Shown: one piece after another, positions 1-10,937 of the stretch
How positions within the stretch are numbered: the stretch's first letter is position 1
Layout: each line of letters starts with the position of its first letter
Assembly: GCA_038373885.1 (NCBI GenBank)
Contig: JAWZYV010019552.1
Location: forward strand, 1,388,001 to 1,452,000
Source: Cheiracanthium punctorium
Lineage: Eukaryota > Arthropoda > Arachnida > Araneae > Cheiracanthiidae
DNA: 64,000 nucleotides
Reading direction: 5' to 3'
Notes under the pieces: model-generated
Database searches by the model: none
The model's input: the letters and a program-made list of their open reading frames with translations, nothing else
What the model was told of the DNA's origin: nothing
Program-made: the position numbers and the translations under genes

Positions 1-524
1 GATTGCTCTGAAACATTCTGAAATTTTTTTTAAAGCTTTGATAAATTTGTACGCTTTTTAAACTGTTCAAAAGCAATGTAGCACGCATTTTTTAAATGAT
101 AAAGCAAAATAACAATCATGAATCATGTCAAATCCATGAAAAAATTTATAGAATATATAGCCTAAATGCACTGTTATACTATAGATTGATATAGTAAGTG
201 AAAAAAAGAAATCTTAGTATCACTCTCTAAAAACTTAATTTTTGAGAAAATAAATTGCGCAAAAATGATTATTTTATATTATTTTAAAGCAAATAAATTA
301 GTTTTAAGTTCTACCTTTCTCCCCCCCCCCCCGCCTTGTATTAATCAGTAGTTAAATTAAAGAAAGACGCCTTTTTAAAGTTAAGGAGAAAGTTCATGTA
401 ATAGTAAAAAAAAAATACTATTAATTCTCTTAACTAATGGTTAGAATGAAGCAGATAATTTTCCGACATACTCTTATTTTACTGAAATTCATTATTAAAA
501 TGAGTTTAGACGAAGAAAATAAAA
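1..524. other. AT-rich unassigned stretch
   Basis: No gene, known repeat or splice-like exon is visible. The sequence is AT-rich with a 12-base C run at about 321-332 and short A runs. Family A begins directly after it in an A-rich tract. Confidence 0.5.
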
Positions 525-1242
525 TCTGGAGTGACTCCACTCGACTTTCCGAACACTTACGATTAAGATCATGACCCAGCATTTAAATAAAATTTAATCG
601 ATGACTCATTCAAACATATATACCCAATGGAAGCTCCATCGAATTCGCCGTTTAATCGCTGGTGCATTTTCAAGAATTTATCCCCTTAGGCCATAATGTA
701 AAAGAAATCTTTGTCGTAGCCCTGTAGAAAAACTATCAGTCTTATACACATCCAAATCAAGACCGATCTTGTGACGGTGGTTTATAACCTACATACCCAA
801 TGTGAGCTCCATCGAATGCCCCGTTTAGGAGCTATCGTGTTCACTCACACACACATACATACATACATCTCGTAAAAATAGCATAAATGAATTCAGAAGA
901 CCTCAAAACGTGGCAATACACCAAAATCTCGAAGACGAATTTTTTCATGACTACAATACTTTCTTTTACACAGTAGCGGATCCAGGGGAGGGGCTAGGGG
1001 GATTCAGCCCCCCCAAAACAGATTGCTCAAGGTTAACATTCTGCTTTATTATACACTTTAAATAGCTAAAATGATCATATTTTATTACTTAGCCCCTCCC
1101 AAAAGCCTAATACAATGGTTTAGACTGAAATTTTGATTTATAGTACATTTTAATTGGGTGAAATAAGCTTTTTAAAAAATTTAGCCCCTCCCAAAAAAAA
1201 TATATTTCTGGATCCGCCACTGAGTGTACATGTTCGGAAAGT
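525..1242 (-). mobile_element. Family A element (HINE-like), copy A1
   Basis: Read on the minus strand the element runs from ACTTTCCGAACATG (1242 end) to CACTCCAGA (525 end). It has one ~172-bp core, a short AC/CATA microsatellite near 845-870 and the 3' palindrome TGGAGTGACTCCA. A family G hAT element interrupts its 5' end at 971-1222. The flanks are A-rich on both sides. Classification as Helentron-associated is inferred from architecture only. Confidence 0.75.
971..1222. mobile_element. hAT-type MITE, family G, copy G1
   Basis: Inverted ends CAGTAGCGGATCCAGG and GGATCCGCCACTG bound an AT-rich body with C/G runs just inside each end. Flanking octamers CTTTTACA and AGTGTACA are only partly alike, so the target duplication is eroded. 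The host sequence is the 5' end of family A copy A1. Copy G2 has the same body with a perfect 8-bp duplication. Confidence 0.75.
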
Positions 1243-1539
1243 AAAAATTTCCAATGACTTTGGGAAGAGAAAGAAAAATTACTCCGCGCTAATGCTGTGC
1301 CAGTACAAATACCGCGCTCAGTATTTGCCGCCTCACGGTTAGTAAAGGTACACGTACCGAGTGCCAAATCGTGTAACTCCAGAGCTAAGCGCTCTGACTG
1401 GTCCGTTTTTCGATATAATCTGTATAACATCCAAGGCGGAGTTACGTTTGTTTTGGTACGTAGCCACCGGTGAAAAGTGCTAATGACCGTCAATAAAAGT
1501 GAATGTGCATTGCTATTTAATGTCCGGTCATCTATATTT
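1243..1539. other. Unassigned spacer between two inverted family A copies
   Basis: About 300 bp separate A1 and A2, whose 5' ends face each other. The stretch has more CG dinucleotides than its neighbours. No start, splice or domain evidence supports a gene, and a long minus-strand frame across it runs through unrelated repeats. Confidence 0.4.
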
Positions 1540-2370
1540 ACTTTCCGAACATGTAAGGAAAGTATTGTCATCATGAAAAAATTCGACTTCGAGATTTGGG
1601 TGTTTTGACACGTTTTGAGGGCTTCTGAATCCATTTATGCTATTTTTACGAGATGTATGTATGTATGTGTGTATGTGTGTGTTTGTGTGTATGTGAGTGA
1701 ACACGATAGCTCCTCAACGGAGCATTCGATGGAGCTCAAATTGGATATATATGTCATAAACCACCGTCGCAAGACCGGTATTGATTTGGGTGTGTATAGG
1801 ACTTATAGTTTTTCTACAGGGCTACGACCAAGATTTCTTTTACATTATGGCCTATGGGGGGAATTTCTTGAAAGTGCGCTAGCGTTTAAACGGTAGATAC
1901 GATTGAGCTCAAATTGGGTATATATGTTATAAACCTCCGTTGCAAGACCTGTATTGATTTTGGTGTGTATAGGACTTATCGTTTTTCTACAGGGCTACGA
2001 CCCAGATTTCTTTTACATTATGGCCTATGGGGGGAATTTCTTGAAAGTGCGCTAGCGTTTAAACGATGCATTCGATTGAGCTCAAATTCGGTATACATGT
2101 TATAAACCACCATCCTAAGACCGGTATTGATTTTGGTGTGTATAGGACTTATAGTTCTCCTAAAGGGCTACGACAAAACTTTCTTTTATGTTATGGCATA
2201 ATGGCCTATGGGGAGAAATTCTTGAAAGTGCGCAAGCGTTTAAACGGTGCATTCGATTGAGTTTCAATTGGGTATATATGTTTGAATGATTCATCGATTA
2301 AAATTTATTTAAGTGCTTGGTAATTATCTTAATCGTAAGTGTTCGGAATGTCGAGTAGAGTCACTCCAGA
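1540..2370 (+). mobile_element. Family A element, copy A2, three core repeats
   Basis: The element starts ACTTTCCGAACATG, has a GTAT/GTGT microsatellite near 1650-1700, then three ~172-bp cores beginning near 1725, 1899 and 2071, and ends with GTGTTCGGAATG and the palindrome GAGTCACTCCAGA before a T tract. The last core is a distinct subtype containing TTATGTTATGGCATAATGG, which is also the last core in A5, A7 and A9. Open frames of 60-90 codons across the cores are products of the repeat. Confidence 0.8.
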
Positions 2371-2849
2371 TTTTTTTATTTTATAAAGTGGTCTGCATCC
2401 CAGCCTAGGCCTTTTCAACTAACGGCACCCAGATCCGGTTTAGGTTTAGAAATTTAAATGTATCCAAGATTAAGTTACTGTTCATTTTTCAAAAGTATAC
2501 GTTGTACTCTTTTAATGCTTTATAAAGCAATGTCTTAATGATTTATTGATTAAAATAATATATTCCAAACGGTTTGGTACAATAGATTTTTGTTTAAACT
2601 AGCTGAATAAGATGGAGTTTTCAAAATAAATAAAGTCTCCTGTAGTTTTACTTCTTTATTTTAAATTACTCGATGAAAACCAAAACCAAATGGGAAGTAT
2701 CTTGTATTTCAATCATTTAATTAAAATTACATGAACAAAATCGAAATACGATGCATTATTGTTTCGTACAGAATGAACTTCAATTTATTATGGTGCACAA
2801 CACCATTATTAATTTATTACGACGTCAGTTGGATACACGCTACACAGTC
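2371..2849. other. AT-rich unassigned stretch
   Basis: No long open frame, tandem array or transposon end is evident. A short CT-rich piece near 2395-2440 is the only compositional change. Confidence 0.4.
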
Positions 2850-2990
2850 GGGGACCGGCGGCTTGGAGGTTAAGGATCTGTCCTATACCAATCGACTGTA
2901 GTGGGTTCGACTCCCACTCATACCTAGGTTGCAAAAACTTCCAAAGTGTCGTCCACTTTACTCTACGAGGATTTATAAGCGGGTTACTTT
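2850..2990 (+). repeat. tRNA-derived SINE, copy S1
   Basis: A tRNA-like head starting GGGACCGGCGGC carries a clear B-box-like motif GGGTTCGACTCCC at about 2903-2915. A non-tRNA body with 'cgaggatttataagcggg' follows. An inverted relative lies at 3017-3131 and shares the body and the B box, so this is a dispersed SINE and not a functional tRNA gene. The cloverleaf is incomplete. Confidence 0.6.
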
Positions 2991-3016
2991 CGGACTTTCG
3001 TGCTTGGTTGCAGGAA

Positions 3017-3131
3017 TCTTCTCATAAATCCCCGTCGAGAAAAGTGGACAGCGCGAAGAAAGTTTCTGCAACCTGGGTATGAATGGGAATCGAACCCACA
3101 ACCCTATACTCGGGGTACAGCCGCCGATCCC
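3017..3131 (-). repeat. tRNA-derived SINE, inverted relative of S1
   Basis: On the minus strand the order is GGGGATCGGCGGC, a B-box-like GGGTTCGATTCCC, CCCAGGTTGCAGAAAC and a body ending 'gatttatgagaag'. It lies 26 bp from S1 in opposite orientation, so the pair could form a hairpin. Confidence 0.6.
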
Positions 3132-3807
3132 CAAAGTCAATATTCGAAATACAATCACAACAACAACAACAATAATGTTTGTATTCGTGATTTTATGGAT
3201 CTTAGTAAACAGACTGCTGGAAGTATTAACCGATCCATTTGTGAGGTTCGCATTTAGAACTATAGACCCGTGAAGAATGAATGGAAAAAGAAAGTCCATC
3301 GAAGGTAAACATTTTAGATATTTTATAATTTAGTGATAGGGTTGTGGTATAATATACCCGTATAATTAATTAATATGCAAGCAAAGTTGTGTAAATAAGA
3401 TGTGCTAATTAAAAATTTTGTTAAGCTATGCATCCAATGTAAATGGTTGCTTGGAAGGTTTTTTATGCTAGTAAGGCTTGATGCTAAATTAGAATAGAAC
3501 GCTGTCAGTAGTACTCCAAAAGGAAATGAAGATCTATTTTAGTAACTGAAGTCAGTAGCGTAAGGGGGTTGAACCTGCCCCCTTGAGAAGGGAAAAAATT
3601 CCTGCGGTGGATTCGGGACAAGCGCCCGGGCCCTCAATGAAAATGTCCTCCCCCTCCAAATGACACTCAAAATTTGCAGATTTTGATTTTCATTTAAAAT
3701 AAGAGACGGTGAAACTAATTTTATGAAAAATCATAGTAATAACTACTCTCTTACTGTTACATAGCACTAGCATTCCTATCCACAACTTTTTTTAGCTGAA
3801 CAGTTTA
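3132..3807. other. AT-rich stretch with eroded C/G-run repeat ends
   Basis: Mostly unassigned. A CAACA run lies near 3157-3172. C/G-run blocks at 3563-3660 resemble eroded ends of the hAT miniature families seen elsewhere, but no clean inverted ends were found. Confidence 0.35.
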
Positions 3808-3815
3808 CTCTCGGG

Positions 3816-3981
3816 CAGTGGCGTAGCCAGACATTTTTCATTGGGGGGGCTATGACTAGTACAACTCATATGTATGTATACGTGTGTGAGATAAGGGAGT
3901 GAAAAATATACATTTAGTATGGAAAAAAATTCCTCATTGGGGGGGAGGGGGCGTTATGACCCGTCCTTGGCTACGCCACTG
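3816..3981. mobile_element. hAT MITE, family F1, copy F1a
   Basis: Ends CAGTGGCGTAGCCA and TGGCTACGCCACTG are perfect inverted repeats, with G/C runs just inside. Flanking octamers CTCTCGGG (3808-3815) and CTCTCAGG (3982-3989) match at 7 of 8, as expected for a hAT target duplication. At 166 bp there is no coding capacity. Confidence 0.85.
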
Positions 3982-4014
3982 CTCTCAGGCAATGACTCGG
4001 CGCCAACTCCTCAT

Positions 4015-4624
4015 TTAATCCTTTAGCGCTCAGTGTTCCCGCTCTGGGAACACCCAACTCGGACGTTTTGACTGTTGCCAGTCACGAAGAATAGATTGGA
4101 TTTCTATAAAAATACTTGCGGGTGACACAGCTCCACGAGACTCCTTTACTTTTTAGCACGTCATTTCCCGTCAAAAAATGGTCACGATTCTTTTGAACAG
4201 CACTGACATCTGCTGAAAATTGGAAGAATGCGAGAACAGATGGGCAGATTGCACAATGATATCGTCAGACAGTTGTCGTCAAAAAAAAGGGTCTCTAGAT
4301 CTGTGGCACGCGATGAACGTTTCGATCGTCCGCCCTCTTGCGGGTCGTTAAGTCGAGCGATGGCAACTGCTGCCCTATTTTCAGCATGGGGCATATATCC
4401 AGCTGTCCTCGCATTCTTCCATGTTTCAGCAGATGTCAGTGCTGTTAAAAGAATCCTGACCATTTTTTTTTTTTACGGGAAATGACGCGCTCAAAAGTAA
4501 AGGATTCTCGTGGAGCTCTGCCACCCGCCACTATTTTTATAGAAATCCAATCGATTCTTCGTGACAGGCAAGACGTCAGAGTTTGGTGTTCCCAGAGCTG
4601 GAACACTGCGCGTTAAATGGTTAA
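4015..4624. mobile_element. TTAA-flanked foldback element, family C, copy C1 (symmetric form)
   Basis: TTAA lies at both ends. The terminal block with CAGTGTTCCCGCTCTGGG appears at the left and, inverted, at the right, so this copy is nearly symmetric and folds back over most of its length. Family C copies C3-C6 instead end on one side with GGTTGCGCCTCAAAGGG. TTAA targets suggest piggyBac-type mobilisation; no transposase is present. Confidence 0.75.
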
Positions 4625-4740
4625 AGTCAGAGCCCGAGGTCTTATATTTCGAGCCCGAGCCCGACATTTTAGTTATGATAGATAAACAAAAGTCAATGAC
4701 TTCATTATTAGAATACAATAAATTTTGCTGTCTGTGCAAA
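4625..4740. repeat. Fragment of a GCCCGAG-rich hAT-like repeat
   Basis: The block has 'agcccgaggt' and 'gagcccgagcccgac', then a segment around 'gaatacaataaattttgc' that recurs in the spacer of the palindrome at 54605-54721. It links this locus to the composite element near 54-55.2 kb. Confidence 0.5.
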
Positions 4741-4940
4741 TTAACGGTGTAGTTCGAAAAAATCATGCAATTTTAGTACATAAGTACAAATAAACTAACA
4801 ATGTCAGGCACTTCAAAATTTTAAGACTGTCTCTTTACAAGCTGTACTACAGTTGGACAACTTTTAGAAAAAAATCTTAAAAATCGAAAATTTTGCAAAA
4901 CATGTCAGTCTTAGAAAAATTTTGCAGTGCATTTCCATGT
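4741..4940 (-). mobile_element. Family B TTAA element, truncated copy B1
   Basis: Starts at TTAA with CGGTGTAGTTCGAA, the family B end, and follows the family consensus to 'catgtttaa'. Family C copy C2 then begins at exactly that internal TTAA. The remainder of B is missing beyond C2. Confidence 0.7.
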
Positions 4941-5312
4941 TTAACCCTTTAACGCGCAGTGTTCCCGCTCTGGGAACACCCAACTCTGACGTTTTGACTG
5001 TTGCCAGTCACGAAGAATAGATTGCATTTCTATAAAAATAGTAGCGGGTGACAGAGCTCCACGAGAATGCTTTACTTTTTAGCACGTCATTTCCCGTAAA
5101 AGGATTCTTTTTAACAGCAGTGACATCTGCTGAAGACTGGAAGAATGCGAGAACAACTGTAGAGATGGCCCAATGCTGAAAAAAGGGCATCCGTTGCCAT
5201 CGCTCGACTGAACGACCAGCAAGAGGGCGGACGATCGAAACGTTCCTCGCGTGCCACAGATTGAGAGACCCCTTTTTTTGACGACAGCTGGCTGTGCCGC
5301 ACAGCCAGCTGT
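4941..5312. mobile_element. Family C foldback element, truncated copy C2
   Basis: Begins TTAACCCTTTAACGCG and follows the family to its central palindrome (AGCTGGCTGTGC region), where it stops. The right half is absent and family J sequence follows. It inserted into the internal TTAA of family B copy B1. Confidence 0.7.
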
Positions 5313-5322
5313 GCCACCCTTA

Positions 5323-5959
5323 ACTTAAGATTAGAGAATATCTTAAGATAAGAATTGAAATACCTTTCTGATACAAAATAACTCATAATGACCTATTTCT
5401 GCGTCATATCCTATAATTAGTGACGGCTATAAGTTATCATTAGTCGCAAAATTAAATTTTCTGTCATAAATCATTTAGGGTGTATGTCGAAGAAAAAAAA
5501 ACTCTGTTTTTAGTCTTGGTACACACATTGAAATAAACTAATAGCACCATGATCTCCAAAAAAATTCCAGAGGGTTCTTCCTAAGCTGCTTGACACACTG
5601 CCATAAGCGAAAAAGCTGTGGCTTTTGTGAAATGTTCAGAAAAAAATCTTAAACGTGGATCTGAGCCGCGAGATTTTTCGAAGAGTGACACGTTTTGCGA
5701 AAATTTCCGATTTTTAAGAATTTTTTCTAAAAGTTTTGAAACGGATACAGGTTGATCGTTTATTCCAGTATGTAGTACAGCTTGTAAAGAGACAGTTTCA
5801 AAACTTTGAAGTGCCTGGCATCATGAGTTTCTTTGTACTTATGTACCAAAATCACGTGATTTTTTTCGAACTACACCGGTTAAAATGGTTCATGTGCGAG
5901 TGAATTCATCATAAATGACTTTTACATCACTTCAATGATGTAAAAGCGTCTGTTCTCAG
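5323..5959. mobile_element. Family J MITE, 5'-truncated copy J1, split by family B
   Basis: Shares 'gaaaatatcttaag' and the following AT-rich body with J2 at 10938-11325 and ends with the J terminus 'gtctgttctcag'. Family B copy B2 splits it at 5475-5883. J2 supplies the uninterrupted sequence at that point. Confidence 0.65.
5475..5883 (+). mobile_element. Family B TTAA element, complete copy B2
   Basis: A ~400-bp element from GGTGTATGTCGAAG to TTCGAACTACACCGG. The right flank is TTAA (5880-5883) and the left flank is TTAG, apparently a mutated TTAA. The host is family J. The ends form an imperfect inverted repeat around GGTGTA. No coding capacity is visible. Confidence 0.75.
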
Positions 5960-6012
5960 GCTTTCTGTATCTAGGAAGCATCGGCTGACCCCGTCTCATC
6001 TCTAGTTAGGAC

Positions 6013-6964
6013 TAGGGACTGATTTACGGCGGGGCATTCGGGGCATGTGCCATGGGCCCCCGATTTTTAAGGGGGCACAAAACTTACTTTTATGGATAAT
6101 TATAATAACTATTAAAATTATCTCTGAAGAGTAAAATTTCTGATTACTTACTTCATTTCATCACAAATATTCAACATTTTTAATTGAATGTAATTTGTAA
6201 TGTTAAAAATCATGCATTCGATTCGATATTCGCAAATTCGATAGGACACCTCAGCTCCTATCGAATCTCTCTCTCTATCGAACCCACCTCTTATCGTTTC
6301 TAAGGTGTGTGACGACTGTAAATACCCATAAAAACATTTAAAAATTTAAAAATTCATAAAAGTGGTATTTGTAGTGATATTTTACTGATTTGTATACATA
6401 TGGTTAACTTAGGAATGATAATTGGTTTTAACTTAATTTAATTAAGTAATATTCTGTGAAAAATTTTTGTGCGGGGGGCCATAAAGTATCTGTGCCCTGG
6501 GCCCCCAAGCAGTGGCGCACCCAGGATTTTAGTTTAGGGGGGGCTGAGCTGAAAATACTGCTGAACTCGGTTATAGTGAGATCGATCAGAGTTACAACAC
6601 TCTTATAACGTCAAAATATTCTGTACCACTCGATTTGCCCATACAACACAAGCCCACAAGCAAAAACTCATTATAGAGTCATAAATAATTATCTGATCTT
6701 TTCAGTGATATTGTAACTGACTTTAACAGTGTTTCATAAACTCTCTGTAAGTATTTATTTAAAAACTGACATCTTTTTAGGTAAAAAATACTTTAGAAAT
6801 AATTTGAAGACAATAAATAATAATAATAGTAATAATTCATTAGTGACAATTTTCATTTTTTTAAGTTTTTCACTTCAAATTTTCCACCTTTAGGGGGGGC
6901 TTGAGCCCCCATAGCCCCCCCCCGTGGGTGCGCCTATGCCCCCAAGTGTGTAGATCGGTCGCTG
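6013..6964. mobile_element. hAT-like element with a nested MITE
   Basis: Ends TAGGGACTGATTTACG and GTAGATCGGTCGCTG are imperfect inverted repeats. Flanking octamers GTTAGGAC (6005-6012) and GTTAAGAC (6965-6972) match at 7 of 8. Internal G/C blocks such as 'gggcccccgattttt' follow each end. Family F2 copy F2a is inserted near the right end. The target appears to be a SINE tail. Confidence 0.7.
6510..6938. mobile_element. hAT MITE, family F2, copy F2a
   Basis: A 429-bp element with ends CAGTGGCGCACCCAGG and CGTGGGTGCGCCTATG. The target duplication CCCCCAAG is perfect (6502-6509 and 6931-6938 shifted to 6939-6946). The body contains 'gtaccactcgatttgccc' and an ATT-rich middle. It lies inside the hAT at 6013-6964. 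An inverted near-identical copy is at 7685-8114. Confidence 0.85.
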
Positions 6965-7035
6965 GTTAAGACCCCCTTAGAAAGACCCCCCCCCCCCCCC
7001 CCCACGGAGGACACCCCCTTCCCCTTTAGGCACTA
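6965..7035 (+). repeat. SINE tail fragment with C homopolymer
   Basis: 'gttaagacccccttagaaagac' matches the tail of the SINE at 50187-50400 ('ggttaggaccccttagaaag'). A long C run sits near 6986-7003. The hAT at 6013-6964 inserted into this SINE. Confidence 0.45.
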
Positions 7036-7684
7036 CATCGTATGATAACAGGCCGCATTGCTCAAAATCAAATCAAATCAACCCTTTAGGACCCTCTGCA
7101 AGTAAAATTCTTGAGGAGAACAATCAAGAATGCGTCCGGATAACGCGTATTTTATCGCGCGTATTGCTATACTTTTATCTTCTCGCGGGCAATTCCAATT
7201 GTTTCCGCATTATCTGACAGAGTTGCAATTTCTCTATACTGATCCATCACGAGCAAGCGAAAAGAGACACCTGCAGAAACCTGTACGCAACCTGTACAGC
7301 ATCATTGTGTTCGAAACCCGCGCGTTTTGAGTGCAAAATCGCGCGCTCGTGTATGCAAAACTTGAGCGTGCGATCTGATTACCTATCTCTTTTTTGCTTT
7401 CTAATGTCAATGTCAAATATAATTGACCCTTCCCGGAACACATTCCTCTAGATACCCAACAAGTAGAACAAACTCGTGTCGATTCCTGGCGAACGCCTAT
7501 GCTTCGCACGAGATTAAATTTCGTTTTCTAAATGGAATACGCGATGTGTTCGAAACTGCATTACGCAAGTTTTTGTCGATTCTCTTGCGGTCATCCAGGG
7601 TTAGAATTTCAAAAACGGGTTGCGTTCTCTTTGAATAATTTCCGCGATTCTGTGTAAAAACTTTCAAAATGTGTCTGTCATGCA
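7036..7684 (+). repeat. Family I repeat, partial copy I-a
   Basis: The part around 7185-7380 ('gtttccgcattatctgacagagttgcaatttct') resembles 10030-10200. The part 7450-7675 ('cgattcctggcgaacgcctatgctt') resembles 11400-11610. The intervening ~1 kb of copy I-b is absent. CG-rich patches here are not a gene: frames are short and shift between copies. Confidence 0.55.
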
Positions 7685-8114
7685 CATAGGCGCACCCACG
7701 GGAGGGGCTATGGGGGCTCAAGCCCCCCCCCTAAAGGTGGAAAGTTTGAAGTTAAAAACTTTAAAAAATGAAAATTGTCACTAATGAATTATTACTATTA
7801 TTATTATTTATTGTCTTCAAATTATTTCTAAAGTATTTTTTACCTAAAAAGATGTCAGTTTTTAAATAAATACTTACAGAGAGTTTATGAAACACTGTTA
7901 AAGTCAGTTACAATATCACTGAAAAGATCAGATAATTATTTATAACTCTATAATGAGTTTTTGCTTGTGGGCTTGTGTTGTATGGGCAAATCAAGTGGTA
8001 CAGAATATTTTGACGTTATAAGAGGGTTGTAACTATGATCGATCTCACTATAACCGAGCTCAGCAGTATTTTCAGCTCAGCCCCCCCTAAACTAAATTCC
8101 TGGGTGCGCCACTG
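7685..8114. mobile_element. hAT MITE, family F2, copy F2b
   Basis: A 430-bp element with ends CATAGGCGCACCCACGG and CCTGGGTGCGCCACTG. The target duplication GTCATGCA is perfect (7677-7684 and 8115-8122). It is oriented opposite to F2a, 746 bp away, so the two could pair as a large inverted repeat. Confidence 0.9.
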
Positions 8115-8306
8115 GTCATGCAGTTGTTTAATATTTAATGTTTAAAAATATCCGGATCCACAGTTATCCGTTGTGGAGACCAGACGCTAAGAAAAAACAT
8201 GTCTATACCAACAACAAAATATGTCTACAATCGATAACAAAATATGTCTACAATCGATAACAAAATATTCTACAATCAATATGAATCTTCGTCCACCTAA
8301 AAAAAA

Positions 8307-8802
8307 TCTGTAGACCAAGACTCGCCTTTCCGAACACTTACGATTAAGATCATGACCAAGTATTTAAGTAAATTCTCATTAATCAGATTCATTTGAATCG
8401 ATGAATCATTCAAACATACATACCCAATGGAAGCTCAATCGAATTCGCCGCTTAAACGCTAGCCCACTCTCAAGAATGTCTCCCCATTTGTCATCCTGTA
8501 AAAGAAATCTTTGTCGTATCCCTGTAGAAAAACTATAACTCCTATACACACCCAAATCAATACCGGTCTTGGGACGGTCGTTTATAACCTATAGACCCAA
8601 TTTGAGCTCCATCGAATGCCCCGTTTAGGAGCTATCGTGTTCACTCACACACACACATACACACACACACACATACACACATCTTGTAAAAATAGCCTAA
8701 ATGAATTCAGAAGACCTCAAAACGTGTCCATACACCCAAATCTTGAAGTCGAATTTTTTCATGATGACAATGCTTTCCTTGCAGGGTACATGTTCGGAAA
8801 GT
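8307..8802 (-). mobile_element. Family A element, copy A3, one core
   Basis: Ends are the family A hairpin end (TGTTCGGAAAGT at 8802) and a diverged 3' end TCTGTAGACC at 8307. It has one core and an AC-rich microsatellite at about 8645-8680. Copy I-d of the host repeat reads through this point ('cgtccacttaaaataaataa'), so insertion was into an A-rich tract. Confidence 0.75.
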
Positions 8803-9051
8803 AATAAATAAATTCCTATTCAGTTTTTAGTATAGACCAAAATCGAAATTGAATTTTCTTCCAAAACGTGCGAAAACTTTTCGCATTCGAAAGATTTCGT
8901 TTCGCAGGGAACATTTCCTCTTAAATCAATGTCTCAAGCAGAGGAAATCATTTTATCTGTGACAAAAAGAACTGGGTCGTCTAGAAAATCTATTTTTAAC
9001 GAATTGGGATCCCCGTTTTCCCTTCAAAGCCTGATAACCGTGATTTCAGTA

Positions 9052-9311
9052 GTGAGTCCCCTCACAATGGCACAGTGGTTATGTCACTCAAAATGGTAGA
9101 CGGCCGCAGCGCGAAGGTCCCGGGTTCGGGTCCCACCGAGCGGTTGCCGATCTAACGGTCTGGAGTTTTGGTAGGTTTTCTCCAGATGTAACGTGAATAC
9201 GCGTTAGAACCCTTTTGCAAGTCCTCCTGCCAAGCCACCCCCCCTCCCACATCCTTGGCAGATCGCCCTAGCGTAGCGTTGCCATAATCACACAAACAAA
9301 GAAACAAAAAA
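9052..9311 (+). repeat. tRNA-derived SINE, copy S2
   Basis: An A-box-like TGGCACAGTGG lies at 9068-9078 and a B-box-like GGGTTCGGGTCCC at about 9122-9134. A body with 'ggttttctccagatgtaac' and a short A-rich tail (CAAAGAAACAAAAAA) follow. The host copy I-d reads 'cttcagtaggacgtc' without the insertion. AGTAG flanks both sides here, consistent with a short target duplication. Relatives are at 35878 and 49755. Confidence 0.75.
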
Positions 9312-9358
9312 GTAGGACGTCATCGTCATTTTCGACAGCTTATTTTGTCACGCAAATG

Positions 9359-9644
9359 TACACGCTTAAACCCAAAGAGCGAAAAAAACGATACATTGTG
9401 GAGCGATCCGTTTCCATGGAAACCTTCCAGTATTTCCTCAAAAGTGCTCTTTAAGTAGTCCTTTTTTCTTAGAATTCCCCTCCTCGCTCTCTCTTTTTTC
9501 GGAGAAATCCCGTACTCGCTTATTGTTATATTTCGCTCCGCTCTTGTGATCGAAAAACGTTCCTAAAGGAGAAGCGCATTTTTGAAAACTGGGCCAAAAA
9601 TCGCTCCGACGGATCGAATTTCGCTCGTTTGGTTTAAGCATGTA
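9359..9644. mobile_element. TA-flanked MITE, family L, copy L1
   Basis: Inverted ends TACACGCTTAAACC and GGTTTAAGCATGTA flank a ~280-bp body with repeated GAGCG/CGCTC motifs. The paralogous host copy I-d lacks it. A second copy with the same ends is at 25196-25678. TA at the ends suggests a Tc1/mariner-type mechanism. The 67-codon minus-strand frame inside is not supported as a gene. Confidence 0.7.
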
Positions 9645-10937
9645 TTCACTTTTCTGACTCTATGAAATAAAATGGAGCTGAAAAGAGCGAAAAATTGCTT
9701 AAAATTGAGGGAACGGGTGGATTTTCAGATTTTTTAAGGAGCGCAAATTGTTTTCTATATTTCTATGCACAATATGAAAATTTTCAAGCAGATAGTAGAT
9801 GTTATTGCGATTTTTGAGCTTCCGTTTTTAATCTTTTAGGAGTCATAGTAGTAAAAGTTTTATCTCTGAGTGTTTACCCGGAATTACTAGAGAATCGGCG
9901 AGTCAGGGACCAGTGTAACATACACTAGTGAGATGTTCTGTTGTCTACACCTTTAGGAGGTTACCCTATCCTTATAAAGTTGCGGTAGCACCATTCTGTC
10001 TTAGATCTTATCTATTAAGAATTGCAATTCTAGTTGTTTCCGCATTATAAGACGGAATTGCATTTCTGTCGATCTGTCGGGCGGAATAAGAAGCCTGCAG
10101 GAACCTATACGCAACACGCGGCATTGTGTTAACGCGCGTGTCTATAGCGTATGCATATCAAAATCGCAACACTTGCTTGCGACCTGATTATCTGATCTAG
10201 TTTTCAAACGCAAATGTAAAAAAGAAGTAAGAAAATCTGAAACAACTTTCTGATTTGAAATACGCATTGAAGTGCTATTTATTAAAAGCTTATAATAATC
10301 CTTGCGTCTTCCTATTTTCTTCCCTTATTCCTTCAAGTTTGGAAAATGTATCATGATTCATGAGTGTGCGATATTTTTCTTCCTTGTTCCATAAAACCCA
10401 CATCTTTGGAATCGAAATCTATCTTAAAATCGTCTACTGAAACTGTTTTACAATCTTCGCCAAGCCTACCAACTATACTTCACCATTTTAAATACTGTTT
10501 GGAATGGGCATAATAATCCTCGAGTGTGCCGTTTTTGTGTTTCTTGTTCCATAAAACACATCTTTGGAGTCGAAATCGATATTAAAGTCGCCTACTAACA
10601 CTATTTTACAATCTTCGCTAGGCATATTTTAACTATACTTTCCTGGTTTCTAGCCCAATTTGGAAGATATCGCCAAGATCGGTTCGGTTTTGAGGTTATT
10701 TTTTGGCAGCAAAAAGTGGCGATCCATTGCCAAAACTTGCAAACCTTATGCGACTTCCAAAATTTTAATCTCTACCTCCCCCTCCCTAATCTTAGCGTTA
10801 TCTGGCAAACACATTAGAAAAGATCCTCACCGTGACAGTTGATGTCTACAAAACATGTCTACAAAGTCACGTAAACAAAAACCTGGGACTGGACTAAGTA
10901 GCGCCCAGTGCTTAAAACCACCGCCTCCTAGATAGGT

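Noticed and set aside
1107..1634. 175-codon minus-strand frame
   Set aside because: It spans hAT G1, family A ends and the spacer between A1 and A2. No domain, and conserved only as repeat DNA.
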